Shown here piece after piece: positions 26,058 through 37,184 of a DNA stretch of 64,000 bases; the stretch's first letter is position 1, and every line of letters starts with the position of its first letter. The notes beneath the pieces are model-generated. The model had not been told where the DNA came from and did no database searches. It worked only from the letters and a program-made list of their open reading frames with translations. The translations under genes and the position numbers were made by a program. Source of the DNA: Stenocarpella maydis (taxonomy: Eukaryota > Ascomycota > Sordariomycetes > Diaporthales > Diaporthaceae). The DNA lies in NCBI GenBank assembly GCA_002270565.1, contig NQMI01000006.1:95659-159658 (forward strand). Direction: 5' to 3'.

Positions 26058-26240
26058 GTTATGAGCCCGGGAGGCGAAACTGAGCTAACCGGCGTAACCT
26101 GTAACTTACTGTTACCCCACGAGGTTGAGAGTTCGAGCAATGTAAGGGCCAATGGCACATTTGAGGGTTTTCAGGGATTTTCAGCTACAAATCGTGATTA
26201 GTCAGCTCACTCGTTGATATTCCTCGTGAACTGGGGGGTG

Positions 26241-26325
26241 TGTCACGATATAAGGCTAGGGGTACTATATAGGGTGTGTTGGCACACTTCTGTCTTAATA
26301 GTACAGTGGTCTTTATCGTGTGACA
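26241..26325. repeat. Second short LTR- or MITE-like sequence (85 bp)
   Basis: It starts TGTCACGATATAAG and ends CTTTATCGTGTGACA, which are imperfect inverted repeats of each other. It contains ACTATATAGGG in its middle. It could be a very short LTR or a non-autonomous inverted-repeat element. No matching flanking duplication was seen. Between this and the preceding LTR-like sequence (26058-26240) no gene is visible. Confidence 0.4.
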
Positions 26326-26717
26326 GAAGTTTTGGCAATTTATGATTTTGCTCATTTGAAGTCCACGTGTCCGCTAGATTGTAGGTCCAATCGAGCTAAT
26401 GTGAATTCTGTTTAAAATTCTTTAAAACACCTAGTGGCTGCTCCCCAGGGAATGCCGTACTACATACCCCATGAAAATGCTGGTACCGAAGGACATGTCT
26501 GTCTCAGAGGTAGAAGTATTGCTCGTCTGTCACTGGCAGAGTCGGAGGCCAGAGCCCTGATCGCCTCCCTGAAAGTGCCCCTCATTGCCTCGCTGATCGT
26601 ACCCCTGGTTGAAGGACTGGCCGGTGCCCTCGCCAGTGTCCTCAGGATCGAGTTCCTCTGGCGTTGCGACCCCCTCTAGGGGCCCAGGCAGACTCGGCCA
26701 TTTCCAGCAACGTAATA

Positions 26718-27452
26718 TCATGCCCGATCGCCCCCCTTCACATGTCCCTCGTCGCCTGCCTGACCGTGTCCCAGCTCATAGTCTTGGCTCCGGCCCCCGT
26801 CACCGTAATCCCAGCCCTCCTGCCCCTGCCCGTACCCAACCCTCATCCTGCGGTCCCAGCGCAACACGGGGGACCCCTGATCATGCGCCGCCAGATGAGG
26901 CTTATACGACGCCAGCTCGGGCCTTGGCCCATATGCGGGCACCGCGTTCTGGGCCCCCCATACGGGCACCGGTGTGCCGCTGCGGCGCGCGCTCTGCCGC
27001 AGCCGGCGCCGCTCCTCATCGGCCTCGTGCTCGGCGCGGCGCGACTCGGCGGCGCTGGCCCCGATGTCGTCATACAGGGCCTGCGAGTCCTCGCGCGCCT
27101 CCTTCTTGCACGGGCCGCATGTGAGGTGGCGCGCCTTGATGTCGTGGCCGGGCAGTTCCATGTCGGTCCTGCCACAGCTTCCGTAGTCAAGGGCCCTGTC
27201 CTCAGCGTCCCGGCACCGGAACGGTGTGCAGCTGCCACGGGGCTGGACGACTGCCGGGCAGAACTCGTTGGCGCAGAGCTCCCTGGATACCACGTAGCCG
27301 CACATGTTGGGTGGCGATGTTGTGGTCGCGGAAGGAGGGAGGGGGGTCTCGTGGGAAATGTGTAGTACTGTCGTTGATAATACCGGGGCTTTCTCGGGTA
27401 TTCGTCCGGAGGAGAATGTGTGATGTTTGGCCTGGTCTTCTTCGCTGGGCAT
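26718..27452 (-). CDS. Hypothetical protein with Cys-rich N-terminal region and Gly/Arg-rich C-terminus
   Basis: An open frame of 244 residues. From residue about 50 (MCGYVVSRELC, an alternative start at 27305) it has spaced Cys residues: C in RELCANEFC, CTPFRC, YGSCGR and LTCGPCKK. These are followed by a charged helix-like stretch (RRAEHEADEERRRLRQ). I do not recognise the family, though small fungal proteins with such spaced Cys pairs are common. The C-terminus ends in GHVKGGDRA just after a run of six G. The next frame continues with the similar GNEGHFQGGDQG to 26530, so the true C-terminus may be longer if a base is missing in that run. Function unknown. Confidence 0.55.
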   Translation of the reverse strand: MPSEEDQAKHHTFSSGRIPEKAPVLSTTVLHISHETPLPPSATTTSPPNMCGYVVSRELCANEFCPAVVQPRGSCTPFRCRDAEDRALDYGSCGRTDMELPGHDIKARHLTCGPCKKEAREDSQALYDDIGASAAESRRAEHEADEERRRLRQSARRSGTPVPVWGAQNAVPAYGPRPELASYKPHLAAHDQGSPVLRWDRRMRVGYGQGQEGWDYGDGGRSQDYELGHGQAGDEGHVKGGDRA

Positions 27453-29256
27453 ATTCGTGATTGACTACGGTGAACGAAGCCGGGATGTCAGAGGAGCTCT
27501 GCCAGATTTATAGTGAGGGAAATCACAAGACGTTATCAAATCACTTGAAAGGAATCGCCAGTGACCGGCGAGTTGCGCTGCCACCTGCTCCAACCCACCG
27601 ATATGTGGCATTCATGTGGCTACGTGGATTCATCACGGTTTGCATCTCTGTCCGCTGAAGACTGACCGGCTTCAATAATCTCGTGTAACGTGTGGCCTCT
27701 ACCCCTCGCCCTGATGTTATAATCTCGGATGAAGACACTCGTATCACTCAACACGGGGACCTCCTGTGCGCTTCGGATTACCAATTCTATGAAATATACA
27801 GGTAGATTAATTTTTCTTGGCCGGTTCCAACACTCACTGGTAGTAAAAGAGGTTCATCTGACAGCACATTGTCTACACTTACCTAGCTACTTAAGTATAC
27901 AAGTGCGTAAACTTTGAACAGACAGAACCACACCCCAGTAGGTTCCGAAGAAAACCGGCAAGAGGGAGCCCCGACTTGGGGAGTACAAGGCAACGAGTTG
28001 GATGCATGCAGACTCAGACATTTTTGGTAGCAAATGAGCATAATGAGTCGGTAGTTTCTTCTATACTTGGACCTTCCCCAAAACGTGTGTCGGTGATCGG
28101 AGCCTGGGATAGTCAACACGAACATGCTGGCCTGCATGCCCAATTGTCGGCCAAATGCGGTGCCACTCCCAGGCAGTACTACAGGCACACTCTTAATCTT
28201 GCCAAAAAATGTATGGAAACCATCAGGATCGCCAGAAAACTCATCTGCAGGACCTGCATCTTGATATCTGGGCCCTGGCCGCCCAGGGCTAAGGGGCAAC
28301 CATCTTTGTGGTCTACCTCTCTGGGGCAGGACAGGATCGTGGTCTAAAGTGCAACACATGCCAGCAGTTGGCATTTACTATCTGCCAGCGGTGCACATGG
28401 CCAAACGGGAAAAACATCAAAAGAAAAACCAGTCCTGTGCGTCACGTCGTAGATGTCTCTGGCGGATATTCTCCGACGGTGTGGCCCACCCTCAAGGCAG
28501 AGAAGGAAGCTAAGGGGGGGCAGAGCAGCCAATCCGATGTAACACAATTGCGATGAGACATCAGGGTGGGCAACGATGGGGCCAGCCACAGCGGGTTGCT
28601 GACCATTAGAGGGGCTGTTACTGGGTTCGTGCGTGCTGGCCTTGAGGATCAAATGCAAGGAATGTGCGGCTGGACCCGCCGAACAAGCCTGATGTCCCCC
28701 ATGGAGGCAGGGATCTGCTGTGAGGGGCTCTGGACTGAAGGGCAGGCACGTACGGGCAGATTGAGGGGCAGGATTGGGGTCGTGCCAACGTCATGTTCTC
28801 CTCCCCCCACTGCAATGGTGCGGGTGCAGCAGGTGCAGCTGCGGGACTGCCGCAATGTAACCCGTACATCATGTATAAACCCCATCTTCCTCCCTCAAAC
28901 ATCTCTCTTCTGACCATCGCTTCACTTCAACACTGACCACCCCCTCCTGATCATCTCACAAGCCGGGGCAGCCAACCGTCTCGGCTGTCGTCGACAAGGT
29001 TGGCCTGCAGCACAGCACCGCACTGCACTGCACAGCTACCCCGCCTTTCGGAGGAGCTCCTGTCAGCTCCGTCAGCTTTGTGACGGCCTCATGACAGCAC
29101 CGCAACACCACCACACACAACACCAGCCGTGCCGTGGCGTGCCGTGGACTAGGTCGTGTCGCGCCCAATCGCGCCCCGCAATTACCAGCCAACGTATGTG
29201 CGACGAGCCCCAGCGCGAGACACGGACGAGATATATCTCTCGCACGGCACAAAAAG
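27453..29256. other. Long intergenic region upstream of the SidF-like gene
   Basis: About 1.8 kb without a gene I can support. Open frames are short and overlapping. I looked for a GATA-type iron-regulator site (consensus ATCWGATAA) before the acyltransferase and found none. Confidence 0.5.
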
Positions 29257-30910
29257 ATGCCCTCCTCTTCCACCATCCACCTGCCCGACGGCCAGACCTT
29301 CACCGTCCAGCCCGTCTTCTCCGGCCTCTTCTTCAAGAGCCACGAGCTCAACCAGAACCACCAGTCTCCCTTCCCAATAGGCTGGACTATTGTCATCCTC
29401 ACAGAGGACGATGCCACACCAAACGATGACGACCCCATGGCGGTGGACCACCCCGACAGGAACACGAACAGGAATGAGAACGAGAACGGCGTGGCCCGCC
29501 CACCCCACATCCACTCCTTCAAAAAGCCGACCCTGCAGAACGACAGCCTCTACATCTCGTCCATATCGAATCCCTCCTCGGCCGACTTCAAGCCTGCCGC
29601 CTCGCCCACCCGCCAGATCGCGATGATCCTCTGGATCACCTTCTACTGGTACTTCCACCAGCCCGCCCCCTCAAAGACCCTCCCTGCCGACGACAACTCG
29701 AAACACACTGCGGCCGAGGGGAGGCCAAAAGGAGACTGGCGCATAAACGTCAAAAGAGACGGCGTGCTGAGGGGCCGCAATCTGATTCCCAAGCTCGAGA
29801 GGATGGGCCTGATCGCCACCCTCGACTCGGCCGTGGGCTTGTCCATGGACGACAACGGCCAGGACTGGGCCAACATGTTCGTCTCCCAGAAGATGTTCTG
29901 GCAGATCCCGGGCCGCCTGTTCCTCTTCACCCTCCAGCCCGCCACCAAACCCACGAGCTCCTACCCCGGCTCGCCAATCTCCTCAAGGCCGACCAGCCCC
30001 GTCCGGAACGACAGGCCCACGAGCTCAGAACAGCCCACGTCCCCGATCTTCCACCTCAATTCCGACCTGCCAGGCGCGCCACCACCTCAGGCTATCACCA
30101 AGCTTCCCAGCTTCCCCCTCGGCCCCTTCTTCTCTTCCTCGCACCTGCCCACCTACTACCCGCCGGGTGCACTGCAATATACCTTTAGCAACAACATCCG
30201 CCACCCCGTGCGCCCAAAACCCCCGCGTATGGGCGAGGTCTTCTACACGCGTTTTGTCCCAAGCGTCGGCAAGTACCTCTCCTTCCGTGTCGCCTCCTCT
30301 TCGCCAAAACCTGTCCCATACCTCGGCCCTGTGTCCTCCCCATCTGGCGAAGAACACCACCTCAAGACTCTCTGCGACATTGTCCTTGTCCAGATGTGGC
30401 TGTCGAACCCCCGTGTGGCAAATTTCTGGGGCGGATACGTTACCAACTTTCTGACCAACGCCTTGGCCAGCCGCCACAGCTTCCCCGCCATCGGCATGTG
30501 GGACGGCGTGCCTTTTGGCTACTTTGAGATCTACTGGGTCAAAGAGGACGTGCTGGGGCGCTACGTCGACGCCGGTGACTGGGACAGGGGGCTCCATCTG
30601 TTTATTGGCGAGGAGTGGGCCCGTGGGATAGTCCAGTCGTGGCTGGGCGCCCTGGTGCACTGGATATTCTGTTCAGACTATAGAACCCAGAGTGTGTGCA
30701 TTGAGCCGAGGGTTGATAACAAGAGGTGAGTCTTGATTACGGCCATGACCTGGTGAAATGGTCCACGGGAAAGCTGACATGTTCTCTTGCAGGTTCATAA
30801 ATCATCTCCAGACTGGTGGCTTCATCAAGGAGAGGGAGGTCACCTTCCCCCACAAGCAGTCATGGTTCGGGCGGTTGAGAAGAGAGAACTGGGATGGGCC
30901 TTCTTTATAG
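29257..30910 (+). CDS. SidF-like siderophore acyltransferase (N5-hydroxyornithine acyltransferase family)
   Basis: Two exons (29257-30725, 30793-30910; 67-nt intron) give 528 residues. The start MPSSSTIHLPDGQTF matches the usual beginning of this family; an in-frame upstream Met at 29134 lies in poorly conserved sequence. Family members (GNAT fold, SidF/IucB-like) transfer an acyl group from CoA to N5-hydroxyornithine in hydroxamate siderophore synthesis, often in peroxisomes. Conserved parts seen: ILWITFYWYFHQPAP, GDWRINVKRDGVLRGRNLIPKLERMGL, MWLSNPRVANFWG, and the C-terminal GNAT core WDGVPFGYFEIYWVKED. A Pro/Ser-rich insert sits in the middle. No ornithine monooxygenase (SidA) or siderophore NRPS is in the window, so its partners must be elsewhere. 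Confidence 0.85.
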
Positions 30911-32106
30911 AATAACCCCGAGCTGGTCAGCGATGCCGTGATTGGGGTATTGTGAGACGGCTCGAATGGATCCAGACGGCAGGCTCCGAGACAAGAACAC
31001 TTGGAAAAGAGAACGCTCCGAGGAGCCACATATTATATCGACCTAATGAGTACATACTGTCTGTGGGCTACGGGTGCTACAAGCGGCCCAGCCTGGGTCA
31101 GTCAGTCAACATTCCGCTGGATCAGAATATTGTGCACCCCAACGATGTTCCCCTGAAGCACTTAATAACTAACTAAGTTTCCAAATCATCCTGGATGGGG
31201 GAAAACTACGAGTGCCGCTCAAACAGACCGCGGAAACAGACATCTAAGTAGGTTTGTGTTTGCACCACAGGTCGACCACAAATTGGTACAGGTCATGACG
31301 CATTCCCAGCCCATGGGGACAGGGATCTCAACACCTTTGTGTTCGAGAAACAGCATGGTTATTGAGGGCAGCCGGAACCAACGACCGCCAAACATATGCC
31401 GTGTCCGGCCAGACGGAGGAGCTTGTTGGCCGCCCCGAGTACTGCGGCAGCAGCTATTGAGGCGGGTGGCGACCGACCGGCCTGGCCATCCCATGCCCCG
31501 GGTGAACTCAGAGGGCTGAGGGGCTCGCTGTTGTTCACACAGGCCGCTCGTGCTGGGTAGTGACCGGGCGCCCGTTGGCGCAGCAAGCTCGTCGAGGCGA
31601 ATATCGCTTGGCGCCCAACATTGGCCCCGGGGACGTGCACAACCACGAGCCCTGGAGCTATGGTTATTGGAAAGCTCAACTACGAAATCGAAGCATGCTT
31701 GAATTCAGGGCCGGCTCGGGGTATCCGTTGATCACCCGGGCCTTGTTCAATGTTTTCTACACCAATTGTACTCGTCCCATGCATGTAAGTTCCATTAATA
31801 TTTCCGTATCAGAATGACTTGGCTATCCGGCCTCTTGTACTGCGCAAGTAGTCAGTCTTGTCGAATTCGTGATGAATAAGGACAAGTTAGACACGTTGGA
31901 GACGGGTTTCGCTCTCTCATATGGAATGGCAGCTCGATAATCCACTTGCTAGGTCATACAAGTGCAAGATCCGTTTATGCAACAAATTATACTCTGGAGA
32001 TACCCAACCCCCCACGCGGTAATGGCCGCCCAACCCCGACAGTCGATCTTCTTGTGTCGATATCGGTAATCGAGACAGACGATTCTCCATCGACATCAAA
32101 GTCTTC
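30911..32106. other. Intergenic region between convergent genes
   Basis: No gene recognised. On the minus strand, past the stop of the following gene (32107-32109), the same frame stays open to a TAA at 31987 and reads a Ser/Asp-rich tail (DVDGESSVSITDIDTRR). This could be a lost or spliced C-terminus. Confidence 0.5.
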
Positions 32107-33261
32107 CTACGGACAGTCTCCTCGAGCCACATCTAAGACAGTACCCGAGCCACTCTGTAGCTCGGTATTGTGAGTTCTTCGGTCATTCTCTTGTCCTGAG
32201 TAACTGTGAGTTGCCGTGTTCTTGCTTAAAACCGGACCGGACACGTATACCTTCATGTGTCTTTTGCGCGAGGTTTCCACATTATATACCTGCCATGGCG
32301 AGTCTTCTTCGTGAGCCATAATGACGGTGATATAACTCTGAGAGTATGTGAAGTCAGGAGAGACGGCCTTCCGGAGAGCGGCCATGCGGAGGCCCGTAAT
32401 GATGAGAACCCTGCGAACCGGGACGGTTAGCCAGGATTTCGTAGAAGCACAGGAGGTTCCAAATGCAGGATCATGCATAGGGCGGCATGGATTCAGAAAA
32501 TTCGAAATTAAAAGATACTTACACGGCTCCAATGTTGAACACCATTATCAACTGGATCTTTGTCTCCTTCCTCATGCGCAACCTGCTTATCATCACGGTT
32601 GGGACCAACAGTATCCCCAGGTCTAGGACCAATCCGGTCGACTCGATAGCCATGAACGACGCCACCTGATCGCCGCATGATCCAAGCACGCGCTGGTCCC
32701 ACTGCGCCGCAAACGGCCTGCAGATGAGAAAGATCTGTATCGAGGGCGCGGCGGCCAGCCCAGCGCTCAGGGCCACGGTGGTGATGATGGTGTACCTCGC
32801 GCATCTGGAGATTGAAAAGCTGCTGTGCGCCAGCAGGCAGGCAGCGATGCGAAGTAACCCGGTCACTAGGGTCCAAAGAGCTTCTGCAACAAGTAAAGAC
32901 TTCGGTTTTTATTTTTTCCCGTTGGTCCAAGCCTTGGAAAATGAGGGGGGAATGGGGTGACTGGTGTTGGGTTGAGGTTGAAAGGACCAGGGCTCACCTT
33001 TGCTGCTCTTTCAAGTCGGGAATCGGGGACATCCTCTTGATGATCTGCCAGGCCCTCGTCGACGATGCTCCAGGTTGAGAAGGAGACTATAACTATGCTG
33101 ACGACCAAGGAGACGCAGACAAGGACATCGTCCGGCCGGAATGCTTTGCGCGATCCGGAAAGGCTATGACAGCACATGGTAGCGACTGCAATAAAAGCGA
33201 GCAGGGTCAAAGCCCAGTTGACAGCTAGTGTGCACAGAGCAAGTGGAGCATAAGCACGCAT
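32107..33261 (-). CDS. PTH11/rhodopsin-type membrane protein, possibly C-terminally truncated
   Basis: Three exons (33261-32998, 32899-32523, 32410-32107) with 98- and 112-nt introns give 314 residues. Hydrophobic helices include PLALCTLAVNWALTLLAFIAV, then the FRPDDVLVC boundary, VSLVVSIVIVSF, and after splicing SLLVAEALWTLVTGLLRIAACLL. The acceptor at 32900 was chosen because it restores this motif; the nearer CAG at 32884 does not keep the frame. Later parts show SIQIFLICRPFAAQWD and LDLGILLVPTVMI. The last helix expected after FTYSQSY is not seen, and the protein ends in a polar stretch. An extra exon or a nonsense change (TAG at 32107) may explain this. The start Met is the first in frame; a longer N-terminus is possible. 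Confidence 0.65.
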
Positions 33262-35647
33262 GTCAACTTCGTAGGGCCCCAAAATCTCACGCAGCAGCTC
33301 TAGGTGTGAAAAGACAAGCCAGTGTGCAAGACCTCTCCATCAGGGAAGTACACGGGGTTTATGAGGACCTCGTGGGGCAAGGCATTCTTGAGGGGAATTT
33401 TTGTGGCAGTCGGGCTTTATGAATCCGTATAGCCTGTGCTAAGCCTATGCTAAGCCCCGAGGCAAGGTGCACACAGGCATGGTGTTGGCCTTGCATTAGT
33501 GAGCGCCATACATGAGACCTTGTCGCCCTGCCTGGTCATCCGTGCTAGAAAATGGCAGATATAGATTACTTGCTCTTGCGACTCGGGCAGTGTGATGCCG
33601 AGTAGATGGTGGATAACTTTTAATGGCGCACAACATGCGCCTGATTGATTGCGTGTCCATATGCAACGCACCATTCGGGCGTGGACATATCGACATGGAG
33701 GACCCGTCGCGTGGGGATAAAAATAATGTGTTAATAAAAGAGATCATTGTATAAGAACGTATCGAGTTTGCCGCATTCCACAGATCGATCCAGAACTGGC
33801 TTCCAACAGCAGCTTGCAAGCCCAGATACAAGTTAAATGACCCACCGAACTTCTTTACGTTGATGCCGATGAATGATGAAATATGTGTCCAGCCCACGGA
33901 TGTGACAGGTTGCTCATAACTGGAATGGCGATGGCAAGAATATCTGTGGTCAATCAGGAACCACTTTCGCTCGGGGCCCTGTCCGAGACTCTGGAGACAA
34001 CTCACAGACATGCGCTCGCTCAGATCACCCTGCAGTTACTGTATTTTTGTATTTGGATTTGGGTAATACAGAGTACAAAATTAATACAGTATTGTGTATT
34101 TTGTATTTATTTGTATTTTTTCATTTTGTATGTTATATTTTGTATTTTTTGTATTTTCACAACTCTGTCCGTGGGCCTCGCCAATGGCCACTTGCGTACT
34201 ATATTAGCAGTCTACCTTGGTTTCATCACATGACCATGAATAGTAAGTTCTCACTAACTGGTTCCCATCATATTGGTATTAATTTATGCAAACCATGTGC
34301 TTTATGGGCACAGAGTTGTTGATTGTGTCCTGGAGTGCGGGCACAATAATGCCTCAGGTCATAGTTTGGGTGGCTTTCCAACCGTGTCGTTGTGAGTATG
34401 CCATTGATAAAATGCATTGCAACTACATTTCAAGAAAACATCAAAATTGAAAATAAGCTCCCATCTATTGGCCAAAAATTCCCTAGTGCAGGGACTCAAC
34501 CAAGGGCTTGTAAATGTAGTTTTTTAGTCCCACAAGTTCTTGTTTTAGGCCAAAGGAGCACCTGTCATGTCAAGTTGAGCATTGAACCGCTACTGCAATG
34601 AAGTATCTTCGGGCTTCTGGCATGAAACTTATATACATCACTGTGAAAGCAAGTGTCGATCGCCTTCTTTTGTAGCAAGGCGGACATGCATCAATTCAGG
34701 CCTCTGTCATTGATACTAAGCGTGGACAACACTCTGATTTTGCAACTCTTTCATTACCAGGGAAATTTCCCTTGATTATTTATGGAAATAGACGCGGCGG
34801 TCGTCAAAAAAGGTTTCATGAATAATATGCGTTTGGCCACTAGGCCATCCCGAGTCAGCTTACTCGAATCTATAGGCCCAGGGAGCCCCGAGAACCACAT
34901 AGTTAATTTGTTTGGGAGCTGGAATTCTGCTTAAATCAGAGTCTATATAACCAAGAGGATGTGCAATGGGGCTCGGCCAATTTCGAGTACGTTCCAGTTC
35001 CCAAGCCTTGTTAGACGAAGTTGGTAGTTTGAAGTGTAAGTTACCTTTGCTGGGTCGGAACAGGGCACGACTGCGTCTAGTCTCAGGTTATCCTGCACCG
35101 GCAAGGGGAAGCGCTTTGAATCAGAGTTCATAGGGTACAAAGACAATGCAATCACACCATTTCAGGATTATTCGGCCGAAGGTGGTTCCAATAGTGGAGA
35201 CAATTCAAAATTGCCCTGTTGGGCAACTACCTAGGTAGCTAGCGGATCTATGCGACATTCCCGGCCCCCATTTTACCTAAGTAGGTAACTGGCACCATTT
35301 AAATGTCTCGCTGATTGGCGATGGGTACTTAACACATCCTTGAACTACGCTGCGGCTCTGGGCATGGCGTTTCATCGATCTACGGAAAGATCTCCGTGGC
35401 CCCTTCTCTTCCTTGGGGGCCTGGTCGGCCAGAATCTTCGGAGAAAGGCCTTCTGGGCCAGCATATGGAACATCTGGCCGTTGATTAAAGATGCTTAACT
35501 CCGTTCCCAGGGTCTCCACCCTGTGTATCTCCTATCGTGGCCGCACTCGTCCGCATGTGCGCTTCACGCCGTTAAATCCGACAGACCAGATAGACATCAA
35601 CGGCGTGCTCTCCGCCATGGGTCACTCTAACCTGACCCGGGCTGGAG
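33262..35647. other. Long intergenic region with AT-rich simple sequence
   Basis: About 2.4 kb. No open frame with a recognisable motif. It contains the GTATTTT-type tract listed separately and the promoter of the aldo/keto reductase gene at its right end. Confidence 0.55.
34038..34160. repeat. Low-complexity GTATTTT-rich tract
   Basis: Repeated TGTATTT/TTGTATTTT units with an internal stretch on the opposite strand sense (AATACAGAGTACAAAATTAATACA), so parts can fold back on each other. It may be a degraded miniature element or simple-sequence expansion. Confidence 0.6.
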
Positions 35648-35654
35648 TATAAAA
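35648..35654 (+). promoter_or_regulatory. TATA box of the aldo/keto reductase gene
   Basis: TATAAAA in the context GGAGTATAAAATCG lies 125 bp before the chosen start codon, a plausible distance for a fungal core promoter with a short leader. Confidence 0.5.
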
Positions 35655-35778
35655 TCGAGGCGACCCATGCTTTGTTGGTTTGTTTCCATCGATACCCTCC
35701 ACACCCGGCACAACTGATTGTCCATTACAAACTTTAATACATCCCCCGCAACAAGGCCATATCGAACCACAAGTAAAT

Positions 35779-36927
35779 ATGTCTGTCTTCAAGCCAGTTC
35801 CAGAGCCCGTGACCGAGCTCGGTCGGTATCGCATCCTGTCCAGTAATGCGGGCGTGAAGGTCTCCCCTCTTGTTCTCGGCGCCATGTCCCTCGGGAAGGC
35901 CTGGGGCGCCATGATGGGAGAAGTAGACGAGCAGGAGGCGTTCAAAGTGCTGGACGCTTTCGTGGATGCTGGCGGGAACTTTATCGACACGGCAAACAAC
36001 TACCAGAACGAGGAGTCCGAGACATATATCGGCAACTGGATGACTGCAAGGAAGAACCGCGATCTGCTCTTCCTGGCGACCAAGTTCACCAATGCGTTCC
36101 GATCACATGAACTGGGACCGAACCGCAGCGTCAACTTTGGCGGCAACAATAAGAAGTCTCTATTCTTGTCCGTCGAGGCCTCCCTCCGGAAGCTGCAGAC
36201 AACCTATATCGACCTGCTGTACGTCCACTGGTGGGACTGGACGACATCCATCGAGGAGCTCATGGACTCGCTCCATATCATGGTCGAGCAGGGCAAGGTC
36301 CTATATCTCGGCGTGTCTGACACGCCGGCGTGGGTTGTCGCGGCTGCCAACACGTACGCCCGAGCGCACGGCAAGACGCCCTTCTCGGTATACCAGGGCC
36401 GCTGGAGCGCCCTGGACCGCGAATTTGAGCGCGAGATCCTCCCCATGGCCCGCCACTTCGGCCTGGCCCTCTGCCCATGGAACGTGCTGGGGGGTGGCGA
36501 GTTCAAGACCAGGAAGCAGATCGAGGAGCGCCGGTCGACCGAGGAGGGCGGCCGCTTCAGGGAGCAGAGAGAGGAGGCGCGCAGGGTCAGCGAGGCGCTG
36601 GAGAAGGTGGCTGGCGAGCAGGGCGTCGACAGCATCGCGCAGATTGCCCTGGCCTACGTGCTCAGGAAGTCCCGCAACGTGTTCCCGATGGTTGGGTTCC
36701 GCAAGGTGGAGCACCTGCAGGACAGCATCAAGGCGCTGGGCATCCGGTTGACCGATGACCAGGTCAGGTATATCGAGAGCGCGAATCCGTTTGACATTGG
36801 CTTCCCGATGGCCATGGTTGGCGAGGACCCGAGAGAGACTGGTGGTCGTTACCAGCCCCTGCCGGAGATGCTTCTTGCCTCCAAAGTTGCCTTCCAGAAA
36901 GCACCTAAGCCCATTGGCTATGACTGA
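35779..36927 (+). CDS. Aldo/keto reductase (aryl-alcohol dehydrogenase / norsolorinic acid reductase-like)
   Basis: A single exon of 382 residues encoding an NADPH-dependent reductase of the AKR superfamily, close to the aryl-alcohol dehydrogenase (AAD) and NorA-type group. The catalytic tetrad is visible: Asp70 (FIDTANNY), Tyr75, Lys102 (LATKFT) and His150 (LLYVHWWDW). Other family parts are LVLGAMSLG at the start, GKVLYLGVSDTPAWVV, PWNVLGGGEF and VFPMVGFRKVEHL. The start at 35779 (MSVFKPVPEP) fits homologues; an earlier in-frame Met at 35680 would add a poorly conserved 33 residues. It is cytosolic, with no signal. Its neighbours do not form an obvious pathway with it, so the substrate (aromatic or polyketide aldehyde) is open. 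Confidence 0.9.
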   Translation: MSVFKPVPEPVTELGRYRILSSNAGVKVSPLVLGAMSLGKAWGAMMGEVDEQEAFKVLDAFVDAGGNFIDTANNYQNEESETYIGNWMTARKNRDLLFLATKFTNAFRSHELGPNRSVNFGGNNKKSLFLSVEASLRKLQTTYIDLLYVHWWDWTTSIEELMDSLHIMVEQGKVLYLGVSDTPAWVVAAANTYARAHGKTPFSVYQGRWSALDREFEREILPMARHFGLALCPWNVLGGGEFKTRKQIEERRSTEEGGRFREQREEARRVSEALEKVAGEQGVDSIAQIALAYVLRKSRNVFPMVGFRKVEHLQDSIKALGIRLTDDQVRYIESANPFDIGFPMAMVGEDPRETGGRYQPLPEMLLASKVAFQKAPKPIGYD

Positions 36928-37184
36928 TTTGAGCACGGGAAAATCACAGACGCACAATTTTGCAGCCGGGCTTTCTCCGCACAACAAAACAAATATACAG
37001 GTATACATGTCGGGCGTATGTCACAGACTCGGTCACAGGGATTCAAAGAGGTCATAGTACGCCAGAAACAGGCAGCTTTAATTACCTTGTTGGCCAACCG
37101 TTGTAGCATCACAGGACGAGGAGGTCCGGGGTCCGGCGGAGACATTCATGGCACCCCCATGCACATATGCCGCTCGTGGCACTG

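Noticed and set aside
26080..26150. A-box/B-box-like pair (TGAGCTAACCGG, GAGTTCGAGC) after the LTR-like sequence
   Set aside because: Stems do not pair; more likely part of the retroelement leader.
28308..28917. Frames of 80-115 residues on both strands upstream of the SidF-like gene
   Set aside because: Mutually overlapping, no recognisable domain.
32883..32998. CAG acceptor at 32884 for the second rhodopsin-type gene
   Set aside because: Breaks the frame; the acceptor at 32900 keeps it and restores the SLLVAEALW motif.
35680..35778. Upstream in-frame start of the aldo/keto reductase
   Set aside because: It would place poorly conserved residues before the family start and lies only about 25 bp after the TATA box.
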